Assembly (NCBI RefSeq): GCF_002864045.1
Contig: NZ_PJPV01000047.1
Location: 62,001-126,000 of the forward strand
Origin: Endozoicomonas acroporae
GTDB taxonomy: Bacteria > Pseudomonadota > Gammaproteobacteria > Pseudomonadales > Endozoicomonadaceae
Direction: 5' to 3'
DNA: 64,000 nucleotides
Shown: positions 18,501 through 27,861 of the stretch, one piece after another
Position numbering within the stretch: position 1 is the first letter of the stretch
Layout of the letters: each line of letters opens with the position of its first letter
Program-made: the position numbers and the translations under genes
Notes under the pieces: model-generated
Databases searched by the model: none
The model's input: the letters and a program-made list of their open reading frames with translations, nothing else
Told to the model about the DNA's origin: nothing

Positions 18501-20450
18501 ATGTCTGACACCTCCGTTTATCCAGTAAAACCTGCTGCTCTTGAGAACACACTGGTTAACAACGACCAGTATCTGGAAATGTATCAGCAATCCATCATTA
18601 ACCCTGAAGGCTTCTGGCGCGAACATGGCCAACGCATTCACTGGTTCCAGCCTTTCTCCAAAGTCAGAAAAGTCTCTTTTGACGACCACTTCGTCAGCAT
18701 CAACTGGTTTTATGATGGTACCACCAATGCGTCCTACAACTGCCTTGACCGACACCTGGAAGAGCGAGGCGACCAGCTGGCCATTATCTGGGAGCCGGAT
18801 GATGAAGGTGAAGCCAGAAAGGTGACCTACCGGGAACTGCATGAGCTGGTATGCCGCTTTGCCAATGCATTGAAGAGTCAGGGTGTTCGCAAAGGTGATG
18901 TGGTAGCGATCTATATGCCCATGGTCATCGAAGCCACCGTTGCCATGCTGGCCTGCAGCCGTATCGGGGCCATTCATTCCGTGGTGTTTGGCGGATTCTC
19001 ACCGGAGGCTCTGGCAGGAAGAATCATTGACTCAAAAGCAAAGATTGTCGTGACTGCCGATGAAGGTGTTCGAGGCGGGCGCACAGTCCCTCTGAAAAGC
19101 AACGTCGATGAAGCACTGACACACCCCGACACACACACCATTGAGAAGGTCATTGTTCTCAAGCACACAGGCGCTGATATTGCCTGGCATCGTCACCGTG
19201 ACGTCTGGTGGCAGGAGCTAACGGCACTCACTTCGCCACACTGCGAAGCCAGGGAGATGAATGCCGAGGATCCACTCTTTATCCTCTACACCTCAGGCTC
19301 TACCGGAAAGCCAAAGGGTGTCATGCATACCACAGGTGGCTACCTGGTATACGCTTCCATGACCCATCAATATGTATTTGACTATCAACCCGGCGAAGTC
19401 TTCTGGTGCAATGCTGACGTTGGCTGGATTACCGGACACTCATACGTCACCTATGGCCCTCTGTTGAATGGCGCAACCATTGTGATGCATGAGGGAGTGC
19501 CTAACTATCCTGAAACCAATCGCATCAGCAAAATCATCGATAAACACGCTGTGAATATTCTTTATATCGCACCAACGGCTATCCGCTCATTAATGGCAGA
19601 AGGCGATGCGGTGGTCAAAGACACTCATCGAAACTCACTGAGATTGCTGGGCTCTGTCGGGGAGCCCATTAACCCTGAGGCCTGGAGCTGGTACTACTCA
19701 ACCATTGGTGATGAGCGCTGCCCTATCGTCGACACCTGGTGGCAGACCGAAACAGGCGCTGCGATGCTGACTCCACTTCCGGGAGCCACTGACCTTAAAC
19801 CGGGTTCAGCCACGCGACCATTCTTTGGTGTACAGCCTGCCCTGGTAGATAACATGGGTCGTCTGATCCATGGCCCCGGAGAAGGCAATCTTGTTATCCT
19901 GGATAGCTGGCCCGGACAAGCCAGAACCGTCTATGGAGATCATGAACGGTTTGTTCAAACCTACTTCTCATCGTTTAAAGGTATGTATACAACAGGTGAC
20001 GGAGCCCGAAGGGATGAAGATGGCTATTACTGGATCACCGGTCGTGTGGATGATGTCATTAATGTTTCCGGCCACCGTATGGGAACAGCAGAAATAGAAT
20101 CGGCAATGGTAGCTCATCAGCAGGTGGCGGAAGCTGCGGTTGTCGGTTTCCCACACCATATCAAGGGCCAGGGGATCTATGTTTATGTCACGCTCAATAG
20201 CGGGGCAGACAGCAGTGAAGACCTGAAAAAGAACCTGAAGGACTGGGTAAGAAAAGAGATAGGGCCGATTGCTACCCCGGATATTATTCAGTGGGCCCCG
20301 GGACTTCCCAAAACCCGGTCTGGAAAAATCATGAGGCGGATTCTCCGGAAAATAGCTGCTGACGAGTTCGAAAACCTTGGCGACACATCAACGCTGGCAG
20401 ATCCTGAAGTCGTGAACCAGTTGATCGCGAATAAAGCGGTGGCCAGCTAA
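18501..20450 (+). CDS. acs: Acetyl-CoA synthetase (AMP-forming)
   Basis: Activates acetate to acetyl-CoA through acetyl-AMP. The 649-residue length is standard. The adenylation core motif [18 protein letters not shown], the WWQTETGA motif, the [20 protein letters not shown]-type hinge region and the C-terminal [11 protein letters not shown] are all present. Lys609 in that last motif is the residue whose acetylation switches off the enzyme in enteric bacteria, and the numbering is identical here. Neighbouring crbS/crbR probably control its expression. A hairpin follows the stop. Confidence 0.97.
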   Translation: MSDTSVYPVKPAALENTLVNNDQYLEMYQQSIINPEGFWREHGQRIHWFQPFSKVRKVSFDDHFVSINWFYDGTTNASYNCLDRHLEERGDQLAIIWEPDDEGEARKVTYRELHELVCRFANALKSQGVRKGDVVAIYMPMVIEATVAMLACSRIGAIHSVVFGGFSPEALAGRIIDSKAKIVVTADEGVRGGRTVPLKSNVDEALTHPDTHTIEKVIVLKHTGADIAWHRHRDVWWQELTALTSPHCEAREMNAEDPLFILYTSGSTGKPKGVMHTTGGYLVYASMTHQYVFDYQPGEVFWCNADVGWITGHSYVTYGPLLNGATIVMHEGVPNYPETNRISKIIDKHAVNILYIAPTAIRSLMAEGDAVVKDTHRNSLRLLGSVGEPINPEAWSWYYSTIGDERCPIVDTWWQTETGAAMLTPLPGATDLKPGSATRPFFGVQPALVDNMGRLIHGPGEGNLVILDSWPGQARTVYGDHERFVQTYFSSFKGMYTTGDGARRDEDGYYWITGRVDDVINVSGHRMGTAEIESAMVAHQQVAEAAVVGFPHHIKGQGIYVYVTLNSGADSSEDLKKNLKDWVRKEIGPIATPDIIQWAPGLPKTRSGKIMRRILRKIAADEFENLGDTSTLADPEVVNQLIANKAVAS

Positions 20451-20465
20451 TAATTGTCAACTGTC

Positions 20466-20496
20466 GTGCGGTATTCCTGCATAACCGATACCGCAC
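20466..20496 (+). terminator. Probable terminator after acs
   Basis: Perfect 9-bp inverted repeat gtgcggtat / ataccgcac with a 13-nt loop, followed by a pyrimidine-rich stretch (tcactttcatcctctctttt) with a short T run. It separates acs from the tRNA promoter 35 bp further on. Confidence 0.6.
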
Positions 20497-20530
20497 TCAC
20501 TTTCATCCTCTCTTTTGCCGCAGGTAATCC

Positions 20531-20558
20531 TTGACATTATAACCAGCGTCCCTATAAT
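20531..20558 (+). promoter_or_regulatory. Sigma-70 promoter of the initiator tRNA array
   Basis: Consensus -35 TTGACA (20531-20536) and -10 TATAAT (20553-20558) with 16 nt between them. The -10 ends 15 bp before the first tRNA gene. This is a near-perfect strong promoter, as expected for a stable RNA operon. Confidence 0.9.
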
Positions 20559-20573
20559 TCTCCTCTCTTTCGA

Positions 20574-20650
<77 letters not shown>

Positions 20651-20708
20651 CTTTTGTAAAGCAGTTGATGTTTCTTTATTTTTGAAAGAATCAGCTGATC
20701 AGTTTTGT

Positions 20709-20785
<77 letters not shown>

Positions 20786-20843
20786 CTTTTGTAAAGCAGT
20801 TGATGTTTCTTTATTTTTGAAAGAATCAGCTGAACAGTTTTGT

Positions 20844-20920
<77 letters not shown>

Positions 20921-20978
20921 CTTTTGTAAAGCAGTTGATGTTTCTTTATTTTTGAAAGAATCAGCTGAACAGTTTTGT

Positions 20979-21055
<77 letters not shown>

Positions 21056-21089
21056 TCTTATTTCAATCCATAACCTCAACACTCCAACC

Positions 21090-21971
21090 ATGCAACACAT
21101 CGCCCCCTCCTCATCCATAAAAAGAGCGCTGGTTGTTGAAGGTGGAGGTATGCGTGGTATTTTCACCGCTGGTATTCTGGACGCTTTTCTTGATAAAAGA
21201 GTCAAAGCTTTCGATGGCTACTATGGCGTATCGTCTGGCGCGCTGAATCTCAGTTCATTTATTGCGGGTCAACGTGGACGCAATCTGGATATCTATACCA
21301 ATCTATGCCTTGACTCTGAGTTTATCAGTATTCTGCGCCATATCAGGGGCGGGGATCTGTTTGATCTTGATTGGTTTTTCCATAAGCTTTCACAGCAAAA
21401 CGCTTTAAACTTTGACCGTTTCAGAAAGAGACTGAACACTCAACGCTTTACCGTTGTCAGCACATGCATTGAAAGCGGAAAACCCGTTTATCACAGCATT
21501 GACAGCAACACACCAAACGAGGTGATCAACGACACATTAAAGGCAAGCAGCGCCTTACCCATGATTTATCGAAAACCAGTATTGGTTAATGACCACGCCC
21601 TGACCGATGGCAGCTTATCAGACCCCTTGCCAATAAAGAAAGCGATTGATGACGGCCATAATCAGATTGTTGTACTTAGAACCAGGCAAGCAAACTTTCG
21701 TAAAAGCTCAGCGACCGGGTCAAAAATTTATGCCTGGCAAAATCGTCAAATGCCAGCCGTGTCAACGCTGATAAAAGACCAGAACATCATTTACAACCAG
21801 GCGGCAGATCTTGCGGAATCAGTTGCACAAGACTCAAGCGTACATCTGGTTCATATCTCGCCACTGAAGCCACTGAACACCTCCAGAGGAACAAGACACA
21901 GAAACCACCTTGTGTCTGATTACCATAGTGGCTACACCCTCGGCTACAACCTTGCCGGGCAACTGGCATAA
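21090..21971 (+). CDS. Patatin-like phospholipase, YjjU/RssA type
   Basis: 293 residues with a full patatin catalytic set: oxyanion loop EGGGMRG, nucleophile elbow GVSSGA with the active Ser near residue 49, and the TDGSL motif with the catalytic Asp near residue 172. Predicted to be a serine hydrolase or lipid acyl hydrolase in the cytoplasm; no signal peptide. The overall pattern resembles E. coli YjjU more than secreted ExoU-type toxins. It begins 34 bp after the last tRNA and may be read through from the tRNA promoter. In vivo substrate unknown. Confidence 0.85.
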   Translation: MQHIAPSSSIKRALVVEGGGMRGIFTAGILDAFLDKRVKAFDGYYGVSSGALNLSSFIAGQRGRNLDIYTNLCLDSEFISILRHIRGGDLFDLDWFFHKLSQQNALNFDRFRKRLNTQRFTVVSTCIESGKPVYHSIDSNTPNEVINDTLKASSALPMIYRKPVLVNDHALTDGSLSDPLPIKKAIDDGHNQIVVLRTRQANFRKSSATGSKIYAWQNRQMPAVSTLIKDQNIIYNQAADLAESVAQDSSVHLVHISPLKPLNTSRGTRHRNHLVSDYHSGYTLGYNLAGQLA

Positions 21972-22249
21972 TACCAATTCATCATCAAATTTATCTCACC
22001 AGCCCTAACTATCTGCTAGATTAACATTCTGTCGGCATTAGAGCCTGTTTAAATATCTTAATGCGAACTGAAAGCGACGATAAAACAATCCTGTTATTCA
22101 TTTTTTCTCATTTTGTAGTCTGATTCTGCGCAGAAGAGAGCCAATATACAGAAGCTTTATCTCTCAGTTTTAACTACCCGCACAAGATCCCATACGGCCT
22201 TAAGCTGCAGACATTTACCTAACACCCCACCTTCTAATGAGGGTCTACC

Positions 22250-22828
22250 ATGCCAAGACAGGTTCTCATCCCAATTGCTGATGGCTCTGAAGACATTGAA
22301 GCTGTGACCATCATAGATACACTCAGGAGAGCGGGCGCACAAGTCACTGTAGCCAGCTGCCTTCCTGATGGCAAACAGACCATCACCACCTCACACAAAA
22401 CACAGATCACAGCAGATGTGCACATTGAGGCCTGCACAGGCAAGCCGTTTCACCTGATCGCCCTTCCTGGTGGTATGCCCGGTGCCGAGAACCTGAAGAA
22501 TTGCAAAACGCTGATAACACTGCTGCATGACCAGCAAAAAGCCGGAAAATGGTATGCCGCTTTATGCGCCTCGCCTGCGGTTGTTCTCGCTCATCACGGT
22601 TTACTGGATAACGTCCACGCGACTTGCTACCCCAGCTTTATGGAGCAAATGGAAGGCGCCCTGGCACATCCCGGAAACACCGTAGTGGTCGATGAAAAAA
22701 AACGGGTTATAACAGCCCAGGGCCCGGGCAATGCCATGGGATTTTCATTTAAATTAGTTGATGCACTCTATGGAAAAGATGCTTTTCGGCCGATAGCCAA
22801 ACAGATGATTGCTGACTGGGCCTTGTGA
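22250..22828 (+). CDS. DJ-1/PfpI family protein, YajL-like
   Basis: 192 residues of the DJ-1 superfamily, which includes YajL, a chaperone/deglycase linked to oxidative and carbonyl stress. The nucleophile is Cys106 in ALCASPA, with the supporting Glu17 in GSEDIEAV and the strand LPGGMPGAENL. Length and motif spacing match YajL and human DJ-1 closely. It stands alone, with 278 bp upstream in which I saw no regulatory site. Confidence 0.85.
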   Translation: MPRQVLIPIADGSEDIEAVTIIDTLRRAGAQVTVASCLPDGKQTITTSHKTQITADVHIEACTGKPFHLIALPGGMPGAENLKNCKTLITLLHDQQKAGKWYAALCASPAVVLAHHGLLDNVHATCYPSFMEQMEGALAHPGNTVVVDEKKRVITAQGPGNAMGFSFKLVDALYGKDAFRPIAKQMIADWAL

Positions 22829-22962
22829 TCCCTCTCCGGTAAAAACCCCAACCTCATCAGCGATGTTAATTGAACATAGTTGTACAAATGCGTATAGAAT
22901 ACATATAAGGGTTTTCCGAAGCCGCAGGGAAGCCCAGTGCATTAACCCACGAGGTATGAAAA

Positions 22963-23361
22963 ATGGAAAGCTTTATCCTGATTGTGGCTGGCATTTTTGC
23001 ACTGTATTACCTGAGTCAAAAACAGGACATTATGGCAAACAAGATGTTTGGTCACGAATTCAACCGTTTCGAGCGGATTTACCACAACACCACCTACTCT
23101 TGTCAAAATTCCACCATTGTCAGAAAGCAACTAACCAGTGGAATGCCCCTGCCCTTCATTCCAGCGACCAGCTATTCAGTTAGAGCCTTATGCCTTACCG
23201 AAGACAATCACTGGTTCTGGTTTGATGCTTCTATACATCGCATGAAGCTGGAACGCACCAGCATCACACCCACCGATGCCAAAGACGCATTTAATGCCTT
23301 GAAAGACGACCCTGAAATACTGCATCGTTATTTCTCAAACCATGACCAGCAATCAGCATAA
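22963..23361 (+). CDS. Small unknown protein with N-terminal membrane anchor
   Basis: 132 residues, not recognised. Residues 4-20 are hydrophobic (FILIVAGIFALYYL), likely a membrane anchor or uncleaved signal; the rest is soluble with several aromatic residues (HWFWFDAS). A gagg ribosome site precedes the ATG. No repeats or catalytic motifs are seen. It is probably an independent gene, since it is followed by a convergent terminator for fadD. Confidence 0.6.
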   Translation: MESFILIVAGIFALYYLSQKQDIMANKMFGHEFNRFERIYHNTTYSCQNSTIVRKQLTSGMPLPFIPATSYSVRALCLTEDNHWFWFDASIHRMKLERTSITPTDAKDAFNALKDDPEILHRYFSNHDQQSA

Positions 23362-23406
23362 CTGACTGTCAAAATCGCCTTGACATATAAACGACAGATA
23401 AAAATA

Positions 23407-23438
23407 TCCTGTAACCCTGATTACCAGGGATTACAGGA
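23407..23438 (-). terminator. Probable terminator after fadD
   Basis: 13-bp hairpin (tcctgtaaccctg / cagggattacagga) with one bulged A. Read leftward it is followed by atatttttat, a T-rich tract, as expected for the end of the leftward fadD transcript. Confidence 0.65.
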
Positions 23439-23508
23439 CTTGTGATAAAGAGACCACCCTTCCGAATGGATCCCACCAAACCATAACAGGTTAACTCACA
23501 ACCTCGGA

Positions 23509-25191
23509 CTACCGGAGGTCTTTGCGCAAAATCTTGCCAACCGGTGTCATCGGCAATTCATCACGAAATTCACACACTTTGGGCACTTTATAGGCCGTCA
23601 GATAATCACGGCACCAGCTTAGTAACTCGTCAGCTGTGAGACTGTCATCTGACTTGATAACAAACAACTTGACCTTCTCCCCGGAGTTTTCGTCGGGAAC
23701 CCCAATGGCCGCACAGTTTGCCACCTTCGGATGACCGGAAACAACATCCTCAATTTCATTCGGATAGACATTAAAACCGGAAACCAGAATCATATCCTTG
23801 ATGCGGTCAACAATTCTGACAAACCCATCTTCCTGGATCACAGCGACATCACCGGTTTTCAGCCAACCATCCGTACTGAGTACTTCGGCTGTTGCTTCAG
23901 CTCGCTGCCAGTATCCGGACATAACCTGCAGCCCCCTGACACAAAGCTCACCAGGCTCACCTATCGCAGTCTCACCACCATTATCGTCTATGGTTTTCAG
24001 CTCTGTGGAAGGTATTGGCAGGCCCGCAGTACCTGGCTGTGACAAATCACCGGCCGGATTCATACAAACGGCGGGAGAACACTCTGTTAACCCATAAGCT
24101 TCAGAAATAATACACCCGGTCTCTTTATGCCACCTTTGAGCCGTTGCCTCCTGCAGCGCTGTCCCTCCGGATAAAGTCACCTTTAAGCCTGATAAATCAC
24201 ATTCTTTAAATTTGGGATGATTCAGCAAGCTGGCAAATAAGGTATTCAAGCCAATAAAAGCTGTAAAACGCCACGGCTTAATCGACTTGATAAATGTATC
24301 TGTATCTCTCGGGTTAGCTATCAGAATACTGTGATTCCCCATAAACGGCATACACATTAAATGCACTGTGAAGGCATATATGTGATAAAGCGGTAAAGGT
24401 GCGATAAGCGTTTCGTGCCCTGTTTTTAAGATTTTCTGCCCCTGTTCATCCACTTGAGACAGCATCTCTTTGGACTGAAGCATATTTGCTATCAAATTCC
24501 TGTTAGTCAGAATGGCACCTTTGGCCACCCCGGTAGTACCACCAGTGTATTGAAGTACCAGCGGATCAGAGAGCTTACCCTCCGGAATCGGTTGATAGTC
24601 AGAGGCTTTTGCAGCTTTGAAGGTGTCAAGCAGCGGAACTGCCTGGGGCAAGGAATACCGTGGCACCATCTTCTTAACATATTTGACCAGGAAATTAACC
24701 ACCTGCCGTTTCGGAGCCGGAACCATATCAGCAAGCCGGGTCACAAAAAGATGCTTGATATCTGTCTGACTAACCACCTCTTCAACGAGATCACCAAAGT
24801 TTTCAAAAAATACTAACGCCTTTGCTCCCGAGTCCTTGAACTGGTGCAGCATTTCCCGGGCAGTATAAAGCGGGTTGGTATTTACGATAACCAATCCTGC
24901 TCGCAACGCGCCATAAACGACAATCGGGTACTGTAGAAGATTGGGCATCTGAATAGCAATTCGATCCCCCGGTTGCAGATCAGTATTTCTTTGGATGTAT
25001 GCTGCAAACCGCTGACTGTAAAGATCAATCTCAGCATAAGTCAGTGTATGTCCAATGCCCGTAAATGCGGGGAGCGAGCCATTCTCATGTAAAAAAGCAT
25101 TGATCACAGATAAAGCACTGGAATACTCATCAGGGTTAACAGAATCACCAACCCCAGCAGGCCTTTTACCATTCCAGAATGATGCATCCAT
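23509..25191 (-). CDS. fadD: Long-chain fatty acid CoA ligase
   Basis: 560-residue AMP-forming ligase that activates long-chain fatty acids to acyl-CoA at the inner membrane for beta-oxidation. Motifs are YTGGTTGVAKGAILTNRN (P-loop), EAYGLTECSP, the GWLKTGD hinge, and the FACS-type signature around DGWLKTGDVAVIQEDGFVR with C-terminal PVGKILRKDLR. An agagg ribosome site precedes the ATG. It is a lone gene with its own terminator. Related species often carry two fadD copies; only one is here. Confidence 0.93.
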   Translation of the reverse strand: MDASFWNGKRPAGVGDSVNPDEYSSALSVINAFLHENGSLPAFTGIGHTLTYAEIDLYSQRFAAYIQRNTDLQPGDRIAIQMPNLLQYPIVVYGALRAGLVIVNTNPLYTAREMLHQFKDSGAKALVFFENFGDLVEEVVSQTDIKHLFVTRLADMVPAPKRQVVNFLVKYVKKMVPRYSLPQAVPLLDTFKAAKASDYQPIPEGKLSDPLVLQYTGGTTGVAKGAILTNRNLIANMLQSKEMLSQVDEQGQKILKTGHETLIAPLPLYHIYAFTVHLMCMPFMGNHSILIANPRDTDTFIKSIKPWRFTAFIGLNTLFASLLNHPKFKECDLSGLKVTLSGGTALQEATAQRWHKETGCIISEAYGLTECSPAVCMNPAGDLSQPGTAGLPIPSTELKTIDDNGGETAIGEPGELCVRGLQVMSGYWQRAEATAEVLSTDGWLKTGDVAVIQEDGFVRIVDRIKDMILVSGFNVYPNEIEDVVSGHPKVANCAAIGVPDENSGEKVKLFVIKSDDSLTADELLSWCRDYLTAYKVPKVCEFRDELPMTPVGKILRKDLR

Positions 25192-25497
25192 AACACTGCG
25201 CCTCTTATTTTATGGTTATTGTTATCAGGGCTATTTAACCTTTTCAGGAAATTTTACCCAACATTTTATCGATAGGCATCTAATTAGTGACGAATTTGCC
25301 GAATAATTATCATGTAATCTCTGGCAATGACGTTTTTTTTACCTTAATCTATTTTTTAAGACACAATTTACGCAGATAGTCAGAGCACGTAAAGACACCA
25401 GTACTAACTACGGACAGAATCAACAGGATGTTGACCATAAAACCGTCTACGAGCCCAGTCAGATCATTTTCTGCTTTACCATGGCAGGAGGTCATTG
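25192..25497. other. Intergenic region between fadD and the type III genes
   Basis: 306 bp with no credible gene. It must hold the promoters for leftward fadD and the rightward sctD cluster. I saw no clear FadR, sigma-54 or AraC-type site. The only firm element is the aggagg ribosome site at 25486-25491 ahead of sctD. Confidence 0.5.
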
Positions 25498-26934
25498 ATG
25501 ACTGAATTTTACCTGAAAATACTCTCCGGCAACCATATTGGTGCCGAGATCCCCATCGAGCCGGGCAGGTACTCCCTGGGTAAAGATGATGGTTGTGACC
25601 TGGTATTAACCGACGACAACCTGAATGATATCGAGCTCATTATTGAGATTTCCAATGATGGCCAGATCAAAATCCAATCAAGCACAGCGGATACCCCTTT
25701 ATATGTAAATGGCGAGCCCGCAGGTTCGAGTATTCAGTACCGCCACTTTGATATTGTTACCTCAAGCAGCCTGTTTATAGCTATCGGCCCCGCTGATACA
25801 GAGTGGCCATCTCTGGCACTGCCGAACATAGCACCTCCCCCAACACAGGAACTGACTGTCAGCGAGGAAGAGCTGCCATCTCCGGACGCAGATGAGCTTG
25901 ATCTATCTGGATCTGACTTTCAGCAGCCACTGCCAGATGTGGATGAAGAGGATGACGAAGAAGATGAGGACGATTTTGATGATACATCCTTTATAGCAAG
26001 TATTGATAAAAGATGGCTTGCCGCCATTCCAGTCATACTGCTGATTGTGATAGCCGGCGTGAGTCTGATGATCTCCAACACGGATACCGAAGTACAAAAA
26101 GTAACAAGCATCCCGGGAGTGCTCGAAATCTCAGCAAAAGCCAGAGACCAGCTTGGACTTAAAGAGGTAAAGTTCAAACAGCTGCCCGACAAATCATTAC
26201 TCGTGTCGGGTTATACACCAACGCTGCAGGACAGACTTGAACTGCAAAAATTTCTCAGAAAGCAGGGCATTCCTTTTAATTTGCAGATCATTGTTATGAA
26301 TGAAATGCGTGATAACGCTGAACTGCTTCTCAGAGACCGTGGTTATGACAAACTTGAGCTGGAGCTGGATAACACGCCCGGATCTCTGGTGATAACCGGA
26401 TATGTTTCAACTTCTGATGAGCTTGATAATATTATCAGCATGCTCAAACAGGAGATTTATGGGCTTACGTCAGTTGTTGATCAGGTTGAGAACCAGATTA
26501 GTCGGGTCAATACCCTCAAATCCATGCTGCGGGAAAAAGGGTTGATACCAAGAATTCATGTCGTCACCCGGGATCAAACGGTGATCCTGAAAGGGCACCT
26601 GCTGGATGAAGGACAAGTTTATGACCTGCAAACGGTAGTAGCCAAGTTTCAGAAAAAATACGCCAACAAACCATCCATTGAATTAGCTACCAAGTATGCA
26701 GGAGGTACAATAACGGACAGTCAATCACCTTTATCGTTAAATATACGCGGTATCAGTATGGGCAAAGTGCCTTACGTGATACTGATAGATGGTTCCAAGT
26801 ACCTCATAGGAGCAAAACTTTCTAATGGGTATATAATTGAAGATATCAACCTTGAGTATCTTTTATTAGCTAACGGAACTGACAGAATCAAATACCGTCT
26901 TGGAGGGAACCGTGACGGACAAACCGAAAAATGA
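25498..26934 (+). CDS. sctD: Type III secretion inner membrane ring protein SctD (YscD family)
   Basis: 478 residues. An N-terminal FHA-like cytoplasmic domain (about 1-100, with the PGRYSLGKDDGCDLVL strand pattern) is followed by a Pro/Asp/Glu-rich linker with a nearly all-acidic stretch at 148-162. A single membrane helix lies at about 173-192, then periplasmic BON-like repeats, then a final small domain. This order is that of YscD, which forms the inner ring of the injectisome. The ATG at 25498 is preferred because aggagg lies 6 nt upstream. It is the first gene of a tight four-gene cluster; the ring partner SctJ and the export apparatus are not in the window. Confidence 0.85.
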   Translation: MTEFYLKILSGNHIGAEIPIEPGRYSLGKDDGCDLVLTDDNLNDIELIIEISNDGQIKIQSSTADTPLYVNGEPAGSSIQYRHFDIVTSSSLFIAIGPADTEWPSLALPNIAPPPTQELTVSEEELPSPDADELDLSGSDFQQPLPDVDEEDDEEDEDDFDDTSFIASIDKRWLAAIPVILLIVIAGVSLMISNTDTEVQKVTSIPGVLEISAKARDQLGLKEVKFKQLPDKSLLVSGYTPTLQDRLELQKFLRKQGIPFNLQIIVMNEMRDNAELLLRDRGYDKLELELDNTPGSLVITGYVSTSDELDNIISMLKQEIYGLTSVVDQVENQISRVNTLKSMLREKGLIPRIHVVTRDQTVILKGHLLDEGQVYDLQTVVAKFQKKYANKPSIELATKYAGGTITDSQSPLSLNIRGISMGKVPYVILIDGSKYLIGAKLSNGYIIEDINLEYLLLANGTDRIKYRLGGNRDGQTEK

Positions 26935-27172
26935 AGAGAATATTCTTCTCTCAACAACTGAAGAACAGTTGATTCAAGATAAGGACGGCTCTTACCGGGA
27001 TCAGATCCTTAACCATTTACTCTCTGAAGCGACTCGCCTGAAAGGATTAAAAGATAAAGGCGCAGCTCCGGAAGATTTTTCAAAAATCGACAGCCTGCTC
27101 ACCGCAGTAGTTGCGGCTATGGAGGTCGTTGATAAGAGCTGGAAACAGCATCACGGTCAATCAAAAGCCTGA
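26912..27172 (+). CDS. yscE: YscE/SsaE-family needle co-chaperone
   Basis: About 86 residues from a GTG at 26912, chosen because ggagg lies 5 nt upstream; it overlaps the sctD end by 23 bp, implying translational coupling. The helical pattern TTEEQL-x2-D-x2-G followed by LKGLKDKGAAPEDF and VVAAMEVVDKSW fits the YscE/EscE/SsaE family of small type III proteins. In Yersinia and Pseudomonas the E and G proteins hold the needle subunit unpolymerised in the cytoplasm, and here E, needle and G genes are consecutive, which supports the call. Confidence 0.8.
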   Translation: MTDKPKNEENILLSTTEEQLIQDKDGSYRDQILNHLLSEATRLKGLKDKGAAPEDFSKIDSLLTAVVAAMEVVDKSWKQHHGQSKA

Positions 27173-27186
27173 GAGGGAACTCAGCC

Positions 27187-27456
27187 ATGGCATATCAGGA
27201 TACCTACAACCCGAATTACAATCAGCCAGGAAGCGCCGGTTTCAGCTTTGACAAAGTATCTGAAACATTCGGAAGCCAGGCAGAAGCGCTCGACACAGCA
27301 CTGAAAACCCGTGTCGCCAATATGGATCCTAACAGTACCAAGGATATGGTTGAGTTCCAGGTAGAGTTCAACAAGTACATGATTGTTGAAGGTCTTCGTT
27401 CAAGTATCGTCAAATCCATCAAGGATACGATACAGAGTATTATTCAGAAGCTCTAA
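27187..27456 (+). CDS. sctF: Type III secretion needle protein SctF
   Basis: 89 residues, the usual size of a needle subunit. The N-terminal third is polar and the rest forms a two-helix hairpin. The C-terminal block SSIVKSIKDTIQSIIQKL matches the strongly conserved C-terminus of YscF/PscF/PrgI, which lines the needle channel. agaggga precedes the ATG. It polymerises outside the cell after export; the flanking YscE- and YscG-like genes encode its likely cytoplasmic chaperones. Confidence 0.9.
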   Translation: MAYQDTYNPNYNQPGSAGFSFDKVSETFGSQAEALDTALKTRVANMDPNSTKDMVEFQVEFNKYMIVEGLRSSIVKSIKDTIQSIIQKL

Positions 27457-27485
27457 ACTAATTTTATGGATGGAGATAGTCAGCA

Positions 27486-27860
27486 ATGATTGATGACAAG
27501 CTTTTAAAAACTCTGGCGGATATTGGCTTTATGGCCAGCGGAACCGGACTGCCAAAACATGCTTTTGGCATTTTCAACGGTATTGAAGCTGCCAGGCCTG
27601 ACAGCCCACTTAGCACCATTGGCTTTGCCCTTGAGTTTATGAATCGAAAACGTCATCAGGAAGCTATTGACCTGCTGCACAAGGAAGGTCTGGCAAAGCA
27701 CCCTGAAGACCCTACTATCAAGGCTTTTCTGGGATTAGCTTTGATGTTTGAGGGACGTAATAAAGAAAGTGAAGACTACCTTAAACCACTGCTGTCTTCA
27801 AAAGAGGCAGAACCCGCTGAAATGGCCAGAGAACTTCTAGCCAACATCCACGGCCAATAG
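27486..27860 (+). CDS. yscG: YscG-like TPR chaperone of the needle protein
   Basis: 124 residues made of about three TPR-like helix pairs (MASGTGLPKHAFGIFNGIEAA, EFMNRKRHQEAIDLL, ALMFEGRNKESEDYL). Size, fold and position right after the needle gene fit YscG/PscG, which cradles the needle C-terminal helix. The sequence is diverged, so the call rests partly on context. The stop lies 2 bp from the stop of the convergent glycosyltransferase-fusion gene, and the cluster's terminator lies inside that gene. Confidence 0.75.
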   Translation: MIDDKLLKTLADIGFMASGTGLPKHAFGIFNGIEAARPDSPLSTIGFALEFMNRKRHQEAIDLLHKEGLAKHPEDPTIKAFLGLALMFEGRNKESEDYLKPLLSSKEAEPAEMARELLANIHGQ

Positions 27861-27861
27861 C

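Noticed and set aside
21090-21971. Patatin as an ExoU-like injected toxin
   Set aside because: Small single-domain protein resembling YjjU, with no adjacent chaperone and no extra membrane-targeting domain; a housekeeping role is more likely.
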